Shown: positions 34,626-43,775 of the stretch, piece by piece | Position numbering within the stretch: position 1 is the stretch's first letter | Layout of the letters: each line of letters begins with the position of its first letter | Assembly: GCF_902712875.1 (NCBI RefSeq) | Contig: NZ_LR743509.1 | Coordinates: 3,548,001 to 3,612,000 of the forward strand | Reading direction: 5' to 3' | DNA length: 64,000 bases | Source: Hyphomicrobium sp. ghe19 | GTDB taxonomy: Bacteria > Pseudomonadota > Alphaproteobacteria > Rhizobiales > Hyphomicrobiaceae | Made by a program: the position numbers and the translations under genes | The notes under the pieces: generated by a model | Database searches by the model: none | What the model saw: only the letters and a program-made list of their open reading frames with translations | What the model was told of the DNA's origin: nothing

Positions 34626-36052
34626 CGGCGATCGATCAAGGCACGACTTCGACGCGCGTTCTCGTCGCCGACACGGACGGCAAGATAGAGATCGCGTGCG
34701 CCATAACTCATCAACAGATCCATCCGCATCCCGGATGGGTGGAGCACGATCCTGAAGAGCTGCTGGGCAATATTCGCGCCTGTCTCCAAGCTGCGGGCGC
34801 GGTCGATGCGATCGGCATCGACAATCAGGGCGAGAGCTGCCTCGCGTGGGATGCGCGAACAGGCGCGGCGTTATCCCCCGTCATCGTGTGGCAGGACAAT
34901 CGTACCGCCGACGTCGTCGAGCGCCTGAAGGGTGCCGGCGCCGAAGCATTGACACTCGCGCGGGCCGGGCTGCCGTTGGATGCGTATTTCTCCGCCTCGA
35001 AGCTCGCTTGGATCATCAACACGCTTCCGGCGGCGAAGGCCGCCATGGAGGCCGGGCATCTGCGGCTCGGCACGACGGACGCGTTCTTCCTCGAACGCTT
35101 GACCGGAACCTTCGCGACCGACGTTACGACAGCCTCACGCACGTCACTGATGGATCTCGAGACGGGACAATGGGACGAGCGGCTCTGCCAGCTCTTCGGC
35201 GTCCCGATGTCGTGCCTGCCGAAAATCATGCCAACCGTTGCGGATTACGGGCGCGTTGACGGTGTGCCGATTACCGCGGCTGTCGTCGATCAGCAGGCGG
35301 CCCTCTTCGGTCATGGATGCCGTAACCCCGGCGACGCCAAGATCACCTTCGGTACCGGCGCATTCGCGTTGACGGTCACGGGCGACAAGATCGCACGTGC
35401 GCCGGAAAAAGGTTTGCTGCCGACGGTCGCCTGGTCGATTGACGGCCGCATGACTTACGCAGTCGACGGCGGGGTCTATGACGCGGGTTCGGCAATCGAA
35501 TGGGCGCGGCGCATCGGTCTGGTGACTGATCTGACAGCGGATCTCGATTGGTTCGACTGTACGCCCGCTATCGAACGCGGCGTCGTCTTCGTGCCGGCGC
35601 TTTCGGGTCTTGCCTGTCCGCATTGGGACCGGACGGCGGCGTCGCTTTTCCTCGGCATGACGGCTGCGACGACGCGGGCCGACCTCTGTCAGGCGTTGCT
35701 GGAAGGGATTGCGCTCAGCGCCGCCGATGTCGTCGGGGCCATGGACGCACATGTTGCGATTGGCCGTTCGATTGCCATCGACGGGGGCCTCGCCCGCAGC
35801 CGGTACTTCGCGCAATTCCTGGCAGACATGATCGGCCGCGACGTGCTCGCGACAAGTTTCGATGAGCGCACGGCGTTCGGCACGGCGTCGCTAGCCGCGC
35901 TTGGCGGCGGGTTCGCATTGCCTGCCCCCGAAACCGTCTCGCGGACGTTTTCGCCGCGGGGCGGCGATAATGGCAAGATACGCGCACGTTTCAGCGAGGC
36001 CGTATCACGGGCCAAGGGCTGGCGGGATCACGGTGGACAGCGGGCCGATTGA
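34616..36052 (+). CDS. FGGY family carbohydrate kinase, glycerol-kinase-like
   Basis: This 478-aa ATP-dependent kinase has VAAIDQGTTSTRVLVAD (phosphate 1), DAIGIDNQGESCLAWD, SPVIVWQDNRT, VDQQAALFGHG and ITFGTGAFALT (phosphate 2), then IAIDGGLARSRYFAQFLAD (adenosine motif). The order fits glycerol kinase and its relatives; exact substrate specificity is not readable. The reading frame is open far upstream, but the ATG at 34616 gives the standard N-terminus and a 10-base overlap with the preceding gene. With the two flavoproteins it forms a tight polyol phosphorylation/oxidation operon under the nearby DeoR regulator. Confidence 0.9.
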   Translation: MRVAAIDQGTTSTRVLVADTDGKIEIACAITHQQIHPHPGWVEHDPEELLGNIRACLQAAGAVDAIGIDNQGESCLAWDARTGAALSPVIVWQDNRTADVVERLKGAGAEALTLARAGLPLDAYFSASKLAWIINTLPAAKAAMEAGHLRLGTTDAFFLERLTGTFATDVTTASRTSLMDLETGQWDERLCQLFGVPMSCLPKIMPTVADYGRVDGVPITAAVVDQQAALFGHGCRNPGDAKITFGTGAFALTVTGDKIARAPEKGLLPTVAWSIDGRMTYAVDGGVYDAGSAIEWARRIGLVTDLTADLDWFDCTPAIERGVVFVPALSGLACPHWDRTAASLFLGMTAATTRADLCQALLEGIALSAADVVGAMDAHVAIGRSIAIDGGLARSRYFAQFLADMIGRDVLATSFDERTAFGTASLAALGGGFALPAPETVSRTFSPRGGDNGKIRARFSEAVSRAKGWRDHGGQRAD

Positions 36053-36126
36053 AAGTTCGCCCGTCGATGGGCGAGCTGACATTGGAGCTCTCCGCACCTA
36101 CATGATGCGGGATGCCGGAGGTTCCA

Positions 36127-37146
36127 ATGGCTCCACTTTCCATACTCGATCTCGTTCACGTTACCGAAGACACCGATGCGCGCGGCGCTCTCGATAACGC
36201 CCGCGACCTCGCCGCGCATGCCGAACGCTGGGGCTATCGCCGCTTCTGGGTTGCCGAGCATCACAACATGCCGGGGATCGCCAGCGCCGCGACATCGATC
36301 GCTATCGCGCACATTGCCGCCGGATCGAATTCCATTCGCGTCGGTGCGGGCGGCATCATGCTGCCCAATCATGCGCCGCTCATTATCGCCGAGCAGTTCG
36401 GCACCCTCGCACGGCTTTTTCCCGGGCGCATCGATCTGGGCGTCGGCCGCGCGCCCGGCACGGACCAGCTGACGGTGCAGGCTTTGAGACGGCAACCGAC
36501 GGCCGCCGATACGTTCCCGCGCGACGTGCTCGAGTTGCAGGCCTACTTCGAACCAGCTGCGCCTCACCAGCGTGTGCAGGCTGTGCCGGCGGCAGGAACG
36601 AAAGTACCCATCTGGATCCTGGGATCGAGCACGTACGGGGCGCATCTCGCGGCGGAGCTTGGGCTTCCGTACGCGTTCGCTTCGCACTTCGCGCCCGACC
36701 AATTGCTGGCCGCGCTCGACGTTTACCGCAGCCGCTTCAAGCCGTCGGAGCAGCTCGCGACGCCGCACGCGATGGTCGGTGTCAATATCATCGCCGCCGA
36801 AACCGGCAGGGAAGCGCGGCGTCTGGCGACGACGCAGCAGATGTCGTTTGCAAACATTTTTCGCGGGGCGCGGGGGCTCAGCCAGCCGCCGATCGACGAC
36901 ATTGAGACCTATTGGACGCCGCGCGAAAAGGCGCAAGTTTTGCAGATGCTTCAGCGTTCCATCGTCGGCTCGCCGGAAACGGTCCGCGCCGGAATCGACG
37001 CGCTGATTGACGAAACCGCTGCCGACGAGATTATGATCGTATCGGATGTTTATGATCATAGTGCGCGGTTACGCTCGTTCGAGCTCATCGCGGCCGTGCA
37101 CCAAGCCAGCGGCAAAGAGAAAACGTCGACGGAGACCTGTCCTTGA
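36127..37146 (+). CDS. LLM-class flavin-dependent oxidoreductase
   Basis: This 339-aa member of the bacterial luciferase-like monooxygenase superfamily shows [79 protein letters not shown] and a C-terminal [20 protein letters not shown]. These match the MsnO8/YhbW-type group, which uses FMN. Substrate unknown. GGAGG stands six bases before the ATG at 36127. It starts 74 bases after the kinase and overlaps the following molybdoenzyme gene by four bases, so the two are translationally coupled. Confidence 0.92.
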   Translation: MAPLSILDLVHVTEDTDARGALDNARDLAAHAERWGYRRFWVAEHHNMPGIASAATSIAIAHIAAGSNSIRVGAGGIMLPNHAPLIIAEQFGTLARLFPGRIDLGVGRAPGTDQLTVQALRRQPTAADTFPRDVLELQAYFEPAAPHQRVQAVPAAGTKVPIWILGSSTYGAHLAAELGLPYAFASHFAPDQLLAALDVYRSRFKPSEQLATPHAMVGVNIIAAETGREARRLATTQQMSFANIFRGARGLSQPPIDDIETYWTPREKAQVLQMLQRSIVGSPETVRAGIDALIDETAADEIMIVSDVYDHSARLRSFELIAAVHQASGKEKTSTETCP

Positions 37147-37814
37147 GTAATGACGAGAGCGAACCGCCTCCGAGCGCCAGCAAGCTTACGCGAAGCAAGC
37201 AACGCTGGGCGCGGGAAGGCCGCTTCCTCACTGGAAGGACCGCGCGTGCAGATTCGGAGCGGCTGCCCCCGGGCCAGCATGTGGTTCGCGATTGGCCAGT
37301 GCTCGATCTCGGCGAGCAACCCGCGATTGCTCTCGACGCCTGGAACCTCGTGATCGACGGCGCTGTCGACCATCCGGTGACGCTCGATTGGGCCGCATTT
37401 CAAAGCGAGCCACAAACAGCCAAGACCTCGGATATTCATTGCGTGACGACTTGGTCGCGGTACGACAACCGCTGGACCGGCGTCGCGACACGAGATCTGC
37501 TCGACCTCGTCATGCCGAATGCCACCGCCCGGTTCGTCATTCTGCATAGCTACGATCGCTACACGACCAATATTACGATCGAAGACTTCGCGTCCGACGA
37601 TGCGGTCGTAGCGCATACCTGGGAAGGAAAGCCGCTGACACGGGAACATGGCGGGCCCGTCCGCCTCGTCGTACCACATCTTTATTTCTGGAAAAGTGCG
37701 AAGTGGCTGAAGCGGATCGAGTTCACGGCTGAGGACGCGCCCGGCTTCTGGGAGGTCAACGGTTATCACAACCGCGCCGACCCGTGGCTGGAACAGCGCT
37801 ATTCCGACGATTGA
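37143..37814 (+). CDS. Sulfite-oxidase-fold molybdopterin oxidoreductase (single domain)
   Basis: This 223-aa protein is a stand-alone sulfite-oxidase-type molybdenum cofactor domain. [19 protein letters not shown] holds the conserved Cys that ligates molybdenum, followed by [18 protein letters not shown] and [19 protein letters not shown]. There is no signal peptide, so it is probably cytoplasmic, unlike MsrP. The start is TTG at 37143, set by GGAG eight bases upstream and a TTGA overlap with the luciferase-like gene. The coupling suggests a joint redox job, perhaps on sulfur or N-oxide compounds (inference). Confidence 0.88.
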   Translation: MSNDESEPPPSASKLTRSKQRWAREGRFLTGRTARADSERLPPGQHVVRDWPVLDLGEQPAIALDAWNLVIDGAVDHPVTLDWAAFQSEPQTAKTSDIHCVTTWSRYDNRWTGVATRDLLDLVMPNATARFVILHSYDRYTTNITIEDFASDDAVVAHTWEGKPLTREHGGPVRLVVPHLYFWKSAKWLKRIEFTAEDAPGFWEVNGYHNRADPWLEQRYSDD

Positions 37815-38002
37815 GGCACCGGCTTCAGGCGGCTCAATTGGTTAACATCCAGGGGATGAATTGCACTTATGGCCCGATGCGCGAACGCGAAGGCGTTTCG
37901 CTCGCGACCCCACACGGGGGCATAACTTCTGCCATCGTTTCGGCGGAGCATTCGCGCTAAAGTCGAATCTTATTGCGGGGCAATTAAAAAAGGGGGGGTC
38001 GA

Positions 38003-39967
38003 TTGTTTCCCCATCGACGTTTTTTCGGCATCGCGCCGGCAATTTTGCCGATAGCGATTGCGTTTCTCTCCCTTGTCGTGCCGGCATCCAATGCGCAGGC
38101 AAAGGACGCTGCGGACGATTGTGAAGGCGTCATCGGCCTGTCGGTGCTCGCTTCGCCAGTCGCTCCGTGGAACGGCGCGCCTTTGCGGGTGATCTTCTCG
38201 TCGGAGAAACCGATCACGGCTGAGTTCTCGCTCGCGGGTCCCGATGGCGCGGTCGCGGTCAAGTCCAACGAGCGTCACGGCGGGCCGCCGTATTTCTGGT
38301 TCGCCGAAGTGGCATCGCCCGCTGCCGGAACGTGGCACGCGAAGCTCACGCGCGACGGCGGTGACGCGGACTGCGCGACGATCACCCGCGAGATCACCGT
38401 CGGCCGAACCGCATCGGCGCCCATCAAGGCTACGAGCAAAAGTGTCTGGCCAGTCAGGGGTGCCTGGAACCGGTCGACCGAAAACCTCTATTCGGCCTGG
38501 ATCGAGAAGCTGTTCGATGCGCCGATCGAGCAGGAACTGTCATGGCCGGCGTTGCATGAAGTGCTGCGCGATAAATCGCGCAATTTCCTGTTCAACCATC
38601 TGGGGCTCGACGAAGACTCTAAAAAGCTCGTCTTGAAGCCGGACTGCGCCGACCTCCCCTACTTCCTGCGCGCATACTTTGCATTCAAGACCGGTTTGCC
38701 GTTCGGATACTCGAAGTGCACGCGCGGCGGCGGCGGCAAGGCCCCCCGGTGTCCGCAGTGGTTCAACATTCAGCGGGAAGAATCCGCCCCGGCGACCGAT
38801 CAAAATGACGCCCAGGCGGGCTCAGGTTCACTCTTCGGAGTTTTCGGTAATGCGGCCGCGCAAACGACCCCTTCCCGGGCTTCATCGCGGCCCCCAGGCC
38901 TTGTGCCCGGATTTGGCTACTATTTGCGAACGACGGTCGCCAATGGGGTTCATTCGGGTTCCGGCCGCACGGCTGCGGACGACGACAACACCGATTATTA
39001 TCCCGTCCCGCTCACGGCGGACGCGCTTCGTCCAGGGACGATCTATGCCGATCCCTACGGCCACGTATTGGTGCTCGTGAAGCGGATCGCGCAGACGAGT
39101 GATTCCGCAGGGGTTTTTCTGGCCGTCGATGGCCAGCCCGACGGGACTGTCGCGCGCAAGCGGTTCTGGCGCGGAAATTTCCTCTTTGCACAAAATCCTT
39201 CGCTCGGGAGCCCCGGCTTCAAGCGCTTCCGGCCTGTCGTCGCCGATGCAAACGGCGGCCTGAGGCGGCTGGCGAACGCTGAGATTTCAAAAGATCCCCA
39301 ATACGGCGACTTCTCCCTCGAACAGTCGAAGCTCGGGGTCGAAGACTTTTACGATCGGATGGACGATGTGATGTCGCCGGAGCCGCTCGATCCGTTGCGC
39401 GCGATGAAGGAGACGATCACGGCGCTCGAAGAGCAGATCAAGACCCGCGTCACTTCCGTCGAGAACGGCCGGAAGTATCAGAACGGTGGGGGCGCGGAGG
39501 TCGCAATTCCGTCCGGCTCGTCGATCTTCGAGACGACCGGAGCATGGGAGGATTACTCGACCCCATCCCGAGATCTCAGGTTGCTCATCGCAATCGACGT
39601 CGTGTGCGGCTTTCCTGACCGCGTCGCGCGGCGGGCGGACCGGTATGCGATGCCCAAGGATAAGAGCCCCTCCGAGGTTAAAGGCGAACTGGATAGCCTG
39701 CTCGCAGCCGAGCTGGCAGCACGCAAGTTCTCCTATCCGCGTAGTGACGGCTCGACTTGGACACTTGCCATGAAGGACGTTATCGACCGCGCCGCCGATC
39801 TCGAGATGGCCTACAACGTCAATGATTGCGTCGAGCTCAGATGGGGCGCGCCGCAGCAAAGCGACGAGGCTTCTACTTGCAAGCGTCGCGCATCCTCGGC
39901 GCAGCGGAGCAAAATGGCGGAGTATCGCGCGTGGTTTCATGACCGCCGCCGCCCCGCGCGCGAGTAG
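38003..39967 (+). CDS. Large exported protein with a possible cysteine-peptidase-like Cys/His pair
   Basis: This 654-aa protein has a signal peptide (IAPAILPIAIAFLSLVVPAS) and two visible parts. Residues 40-135 look like an Ig-like beta domain (PLRVIFSSEKPITAEFSLAG). Residues 150-640 contain DCADLPYFLRAYFAFKTGLP (Cys215) and, after a low-complexity stretch, GTIYADPYGHVLVLV (His354). A Cys at a helix start followed by a strand-His is the plan of papain/NlpC-P60-like enzymes, but I cannot place the family, and the peptidase idea is inference. The start is TTG at 38003 behind a very strong AGGGGGGG. It stands alone, with a hairpin downstream. Confidence 0.75.
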   Translation: MFPHRRFFGIAPAILPIAIAFLSLVVPASNAQAKDAADDCEGVIGLSVLASPVAPWNGAPLRVIFSSEKPITAEFSLAGPDGAVAVKSNERHGGPPYFWFAEVASPAAGTWHAKLTRDGGDADCATITREITVGRTASAPIKATSKSVWPVRGAWNRSTENLYSAWIEKLFDAPIEQELSWPALHEVLRDKSRNFLFNHLGLDEDSKKLVLKPDCADLPYFLRAYFAFKTGLPFGYSKCTRGGGGKAPRCPQWFNIQREESAPATDQNDAQAGSGSLFGVFGNAAAQTTPSRASSRPPGLVPGFGYYLRTTVANGVHSGSGRTAADDDNTDYYPVPLTADALRPGTIYADPYGHVLVLVKRIAQTSDSAGVFLAVDGQPDGTVARKRFWRGNFLFAQNPSLGSPGFKRFRPVVADANGGLRRLANAEISKDPQYGDFSLEQSKLGVEDFYDRMDDVMSPEPLDPLRAMKETITALEEQIKTRVTSVENGRKYQNGGGAEVAIPSGSSIFETTGAWEDYSTPSRDLRLLIAIDVVCGFPDRVARRADRYAMPKDKSPSEVKGELDSLLAAELAARKFSYPRSDGSTWTLAMKDVIDRAADLEMAYNVNDCVELRWGAPQQSDEASTCKRRASSAQRSKMAEYRAWFHDRRRPARE

Positions 39968-40038
39968 CCGAACCTTCTCAGCTATTAGACGGCAGATGAT
40001 ACGAAATTTTTGCGGATTACGTGCCGAATACATGAAAA

Positions 40039-40081
40039 GACCCCGACGGCTTAACGGCATTATTGCCGTGTCGACGGGGTC
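40039..40081 (+). terminator. Hairpin after the large exported protein
   Basis: GACCCCG (40039-40045) pairs with CGGGGTC (40075-40081), and inside it ACGGCA pairs with TGCCGT around TTAT, giving a long two-part stem 70 bases past the stop codon. The T run is missing, so efficiency is uncertain. Confidence 0.6.
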
Positions 40082-40666
40082 AGTTGAAGATTGATAAAAT
40101 TAATACGTAAGAAAAAATGATTTCTGCAACATGCTACGCAGTGTACTGAATAAACGCGCTTTTTGCTAGGCCGCAAAACGCGAAAACGCGCCGTGGTTGC
40201 TGAGGACTTTCGCCATCAAAATCCGCGCAGTTGCTGCACATCTTTGCGAAGATCCGGAATGATGTACTGGGAAATACAGCACAATAACTCGGCAGATATA
40301 TCCGTCGTCGCGATATCCACAAAAGTGGAAAAAGCCCAAAAATTATTTATGGCCTAGGCCAACTGGGCGAAGGTTTTCAACCGGAATTGATCCGTCCGCA
40401 GAAACATGCATTAGGACAATATTGGCGATAACGGGATCGCATTATCGCTCGGCGGACATCGCGCCTCACTCCGGTGCTTGCAGAGCTTCGCTGAACGTCG
40501 CGAAGATTGGAGAGATGGATGCGCATGGTGACGATCACTCGACGAGCCCCCAGCCCGTCAACTTCCCATGTCACGCTCAACGGCATGAGGACTAAGGATC
40601 GTGAGGCATGAAACGGCCCTCGCGCTGGCGAGCCGGCGCAAAAAAGGACGCTGATTTCCGTGACGT
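40082..40666. other. Intergenic stretch without a recognised gene
   Basis: About 585 bases. A 69-codon minus-strand frame (40377-40586) lacks a ribosome site and a recognisable motif. The first 300 bases are AT-rich for this genome and may hold promoters or a small RNA, but nothing specific is supported. Confidence 0.5.
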
Positions 40667-40804
40667 TTAGTCGGAGCCGCTTAGGACCTTCCGATCAGCG
40701 CGATGATTGCGGTTCGTGACGAAGACCACCAAACCGGTACCGAGAGCTCCGAATACAAGAAGAGCCTCAACTGCGAAAATCATCGTGTAGGCTGAATCGG
40801 GCAT
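40667..40804 (-). CDS. Small single-pass membrane protein, 45 aa
   Basis: The frame encodes a 45-residue protein, MPDSAYTMIF followed by a membrane helix (AVEALLVFGALGTGLVVFVT) and a basic tail (NRNHRADRKV). AGAGGAAG precedes the ATG at 40804 with good spacing. Topology by the positive-inside rule puts the C-terminus in the cytoplasm. Small proteins of this shape occur as subunits of respiratory complexes, but there are no such genes nearby. Family not recognised. Confidence 0.62.
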   Translation of the reverse strand: MPDSAYTMIFAVEALLVFGALGTGLVVFVTNRNHRADRKVLSGSD

Positions 40805-41076
40805 TGCGCTTCCTCTTTATTTTTATCCGCTTATGAAACGATGTTCCCTCGCAAAAAGCTACCGAAGTCTGCGCAAATTGGCATTTCTTTTTCGGATGTG
40901 CGCTGCACTGCACAAAGCCATCTCCCAGCCGCAAGCGATGGCTGGATGTTATTTTGTCGAACGATCGCATGTGCTTGTCGTCGTCATTACGCACGCAGAC
41001 TAAGGGGGCATTGTGAAACGATCTTCCCGCGACGCAACCGGCCGCTAAGCCGTTTTGGGCAAATATCCCGATTGCA

Positions 41077-41982
41077 CTAACGAGCTTCGAGGAACTGCTC
41101 GAGTGCGGTTCGTGTTGGGAGTCCAGCTCGCGCGCCAAGCCCCGTGCAACTGATCGCGGCGACGGCGGATGCGATGCGTGCGCACTCAGCGTCCTTCAGG
41201 CCTTCCGAGATCGCCCATGCAAACGCGCCGTGAAAGGCATCGCCTGCGCCTGTCGTGTCGACGACTTCGACCGGGAACGCGGCTTGGCGGCAAAGCTTTC
41301 CGTTGACGGTCATCCAAAGGTATCCGTTGACGCCCAACGTTACGCCCGCATGGCAAATGCCGGATTGAACCAACGTTGCCAGGCGCTCCTCGTCGCTGGC
41401 GCCGCTCACGAACTGCCTGAAGGCCGGCGCGGAGAAGATCGCGTAGTCGGCGAGCCCGAGGACTTTCGCAAGCAGCTGCCCGCTGTTCAAATCAATATCG
41501 AGGACGGTTGGCACGTTGTGAGCGCGGGCGGCTGCGAACGCGGCGACAGTTCCTTCAAGCCAGGTCAAATCGCTCGAGACGGCACCCGCATTCGCGATAT
41601 CGGCGATGGGAAGCCAATCGGCGGCGAGAGGGAATTCATGATCGTCCTCGCTGACGACGAGGCGTTCTCCGTTACGATCAACGATGACGGCAGCTGTCGC
41701 CGATGAAACGCCGGCGCACGTGCGAACGTGTGTCGTGTCGACACCCACGGCATCGAGCTGCTGGCGAATTATCGCGCCCGAAGGATCGTCGCCGATGCGC
41801 GCCCAGAGCGAGACGCCACCGCCGAGACGCGCGATCGCGGCTGCAGCGTTCGCAGCCATGCCGCCTCCGCTCGCGACGTGAGCAAGTGCGCGAATTTTCG
41901 TCGGCGATGATGGAAACGCCTCGATCCGATATACGTAATCGAGTGCGGCGTGGCCGACCGCGATGACGTGCTTTGGGGGCAT
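41077..41982 (-). CDS. PfkB family carbohydrate kinase
   Basis: This 301-aa ribokinase-fold kinase has N-terminal VIAVGHAALDYVYRIEAFP, the substrate-binding ASGGGMAANAAAAIARLGG, and the C-terminal PfkB signature VDTTGAGDAFHGAFAWAI, whose Asp is the catalytic base. The substrate (ribose, fructose, nucleoside or other) cannot be told. The ATG at 41982 follows a weak GAAAG. The gene ends a likely minus-strand operon nudix-cbpA-cbpM-pfkB, starting 25 bases after cbpM. Confidence 0.9.
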   Translation of the reverse strand: MPPKHVIAVGHAALDYVYRIEAFPSSPTKIRALAHVASGGGMAANAAAAIARLGGGVSLWARIGDDPSGAIIRQQLDAVGVDTTHVRTCAGVSSATAAVIVDRNGERLVVSEDDHEFPLAADWLPIADIANAGAVSSDLTWLEGTVAAFAAARAHNVPTVLDIDLNSGQLLAKVLGLADYAIFSAPAFRQFVSGASDEERLATLVQSGICHAGVTLGVNGYLWMTVNGKLCRQAAFPVEVVDTTGAGDAFHGAFAWAISEGLKDAECARIASAVAAISCTGLGARAGLPTRTALEQFLEAR

Positions 41983-42007
41983 GAAGCTTTCGCGCGTGTG
42001 GATGACT

Positions 42008-42370
42008 TCAGGGTAGCGGAGGGCGCTCGTCCGGCTGTTCTGCAAGAGAGCTTCGCGCGCTCGCGAGAACGTTCAGACGGGCGTGCAGCCGCTCGATCTC
42101 GTTCAGGAGGTCGAAGACGAGCGCAATACCTGCGGGATTTAGGCCGAGGTCCCGATTGAAGCGTTTCGCCTTTGCGGCAAGGACGACGCTCACGCTCGAA
42201 AATCTCCATTCCGATGGACTGCGTCCCTGCGGCTCGATGATCCCCTGCTCTACAAGCTCAGAAATCCACGCCACATCGCCCTGGCAGCTTTGGCAGAGTT
42301 CTTCGAGTGAATAGACGGATGCCGAACCAATCATTTCAGCGGGCATGGGCTCGCGCTCTCCATTTGCCAT
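42008..42370 (-). CDS. cbpM: CbpM, chaperone modulator of CbpA
   Basis: This 120-aa MerR-like helix-turn-helix fold protein (VYSLEELCQSCQGDVAWISE, WRFSSVSVVLAAKAKRFNRD, then the helix LVFDLLNEIERLHARLNVL) is the usual partner of the DnaJ homologue CbpA, whose J-domain activity and DNA binding it inhibits. GGGAG stands eight bases upstream of the ATG at 42370. It sits 17 bases after cbpA, the normal arrangement, which supports the call. Confidence 0.9.
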   Translation of the reverse strand: MANGEREPMPAEMIGSASVYSLEELCQSCQGDVAWISELVEQGIIEPQGRSPSEWRFSSVSVVLAAKAKRFNRDLGLNPAGIALVFDLLNEIERLHARLNVLASARSSLAEQPDERPPLP

Positions 42371-42387
42371 ATCTCAAACTCCCAGGC

Positions 42388-43326
42388 TCAAACTTCAAGG
42401 CTGGCGCGTGGATCGAACGCCAATTCCTTCGCCATTTCCTCGTAAATCTGACGGGCCTTTTCGTTGGTTGCGGGCGGCCAAACAATCTTCAGAACCGCAT
42501 AGAGATCGCCGGGCGGCGTCGCCGGAATTCCGCGGCCTCTGACCCTCAGTTCGCGCCCATGCGCGGAGCCGGGCGGGACTTTCAACATGATCGCTCCTCC
42601 GGGTGTCGGCATCTTCACGCTTGCGCCCAACGCCGCTTCCCAGGGGGCAACGGGAAGATCGAGATAAAGATCCTTGCCGACGACGCGATAACGCTGATCC
42701 GGCTTGAAGCGGATTTCGAGATAGAGATCGCCTGCCGGGCCGCCACCCATTCCGGGTGAGCCCTGGCCTTTCAAGCGGATGCTTTGTCCCTCGGTGACGC
42801 CTTTCGGGATCTGCACTGTCAGACTTTTATCGCGCACCAGAACGTGGCCGCCTTCATCGAGTTCCGGCACGCGAAGTGTAATCGTGCGCGTGGCGCCTTC
42901 CAGCGCGTCTTGGAGATCGATGAGGATTTTCGCGTGATGGTCTTCGCCTCGCGCGCGAAACGTCGTGTGAGTCCGGCCGTGATGACGTTCGGCGCGAGCT
43001 CCGCCGAAAATCGATTCAAAGAAGTCGCTGAAGTCACCGGCTCCGGATCTGCCTGAAAACTCGAATCCGGCGTCCCAGTCCGGAGGCGGCCTGAAGTCCT
43101 GCCCGGATTTATAATCTTTGCCGAGCTGATCATAGGCCGCGCGCTTCTCGGGATCGCTCAAGACATCATTGGCTTCGCCGATCTCTTTGAACTTTGCTTC
43201 GGCGCCATCTTCCTTGTTGACGTCGGGATGGAATTTTCGCGCGAGCTTACGGTATGCGCGCTTGATGTCGTCCTCGGTTGCATTTCGTTCCACGCCGAGG
43301 ATTTTGTAATAGTCCTTGAATTCCAT
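42388..43326 (-). CDS. cbpA: CbpA, DnaJ-class co-chaperone
   Basis: This 312-aa protein has a J domain (residues 1-70, DYYKILGVERNATEDDIKRA, HPD in KFHPDVNKED), a Gly/Phe-rich linker (FEFSGRSGAGDFSDFFESIF) and two C-terminal substrate-binding domains (ITLRVPELDEGGHVLVRDKS, YLEIRFKPDQRYRVVGKDLY). The central zinc-finger of DnaJ is absent, as in CbpA. It stimulates DnaK and binds curved DNA in E. coli. It is flanked by a Nudix gene 11 bases upstream and cbpM downstream. Confidence 0.95.
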   Translation of the reverse strand: MEFKDYYKILGVERNATEDDIKRAYRKLARKFHPDVNKEDGAEAKFKEIGEANDVLSDPEKRAAYDQLGKDYKSGQDFRPPPDWDAGFEFSGRSGAGDFSDFFESIFGGARAERHHGRTHTTFRARGEDHHAKILIDLQDALEGATRTITLRVPELDEGGHVLVRDKSLTVQIPKGVTEGQSIRLKGQGSPGMGGGPAGDLYLEIRFKPDQRYRVVGKDLYLDLPVAPWEAALGASVKMPTPGGAIMLKVPPGSAHGRELRVRGRGIPATPPGDLYAVLKIVWPPATNEKARQIYEEMAKELAFDPRASLEV

Positions 43327-43337
43327 TTGGGCTCACA

Positions 43338-43745
43338 TCATCGGATGAGGTTCAGCGCATCAGTGATAATTTCCCGGTGATCGAAGGCGATTTCAACACC
43401 ATCGAAGTCTTTTATCCAGACCACAGCTGCCGCATCGTCGGCGGCTCTCGCGTCGCCGCGCGCATCATTCGTCAGGAATGCGACTGAGCAGACGTGACCG
43501 CGAGGATCGCGATCGGGCCGTGAATAAACGCCGACGAGTGCGAGGTTCATCGCGTCAAGTCCCGTCTCCTCCGCCAGTTCGCGCCGCGCCGCATCTTCGA
43601 CCGCCTCACCGATTTCGACAAATCCCCCGGGAAGCGCCAGATAATGCTTGAACGGCGGGTTTTTACGCCGGACCATAAGCACCCTGCGGTCCCGATCGAC
43701 AACAACGCAGTCGGCGGTAAGAGCGGGCGTTCGAGGAAGCGGCAT
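43338..43745 (-). CDS. Nudix hydrolase (first of a divergent pair)
   Basis: This 135-aa protein has the complete Nudix box GGFVEIGEAVEDAARRELAE followed by ETGL. The surrounding sequence (RTPALTADCVVVDRDRRVLM, KHYLALPGGF) fits ADP-ribose or NUDT-type pyrophosphatases. AGGA stands six bases before the ATG at 43745; an in-frame start at 43847 would run into the divergent Nudix gene. It is the first gene of the cbpA operon on the minus strand. Confidence 0.9.
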   Translation of the reverse strand: MPLPRTPALTADCVVVDRDRRVLMVRRKNPPFKHYLALPGGFVEIGEAVEDAARRELAEETGLDAMNLALVGVYSRPDRDPRGHVCSVAFLTNDARGDARAADDAAAVVWIKDFDGVEIAFDHREIITDALNLIR

Positions 43746-43775
43746 GGCGATCCTATTTACGGCGAAAGCGACAAC

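Noticed and set aside
40377..40586. Minus-strand 69-codon frame in the 40-kb intergenic region
   Set aside because: No ribosome site, no signal or motif, biased Arg content.
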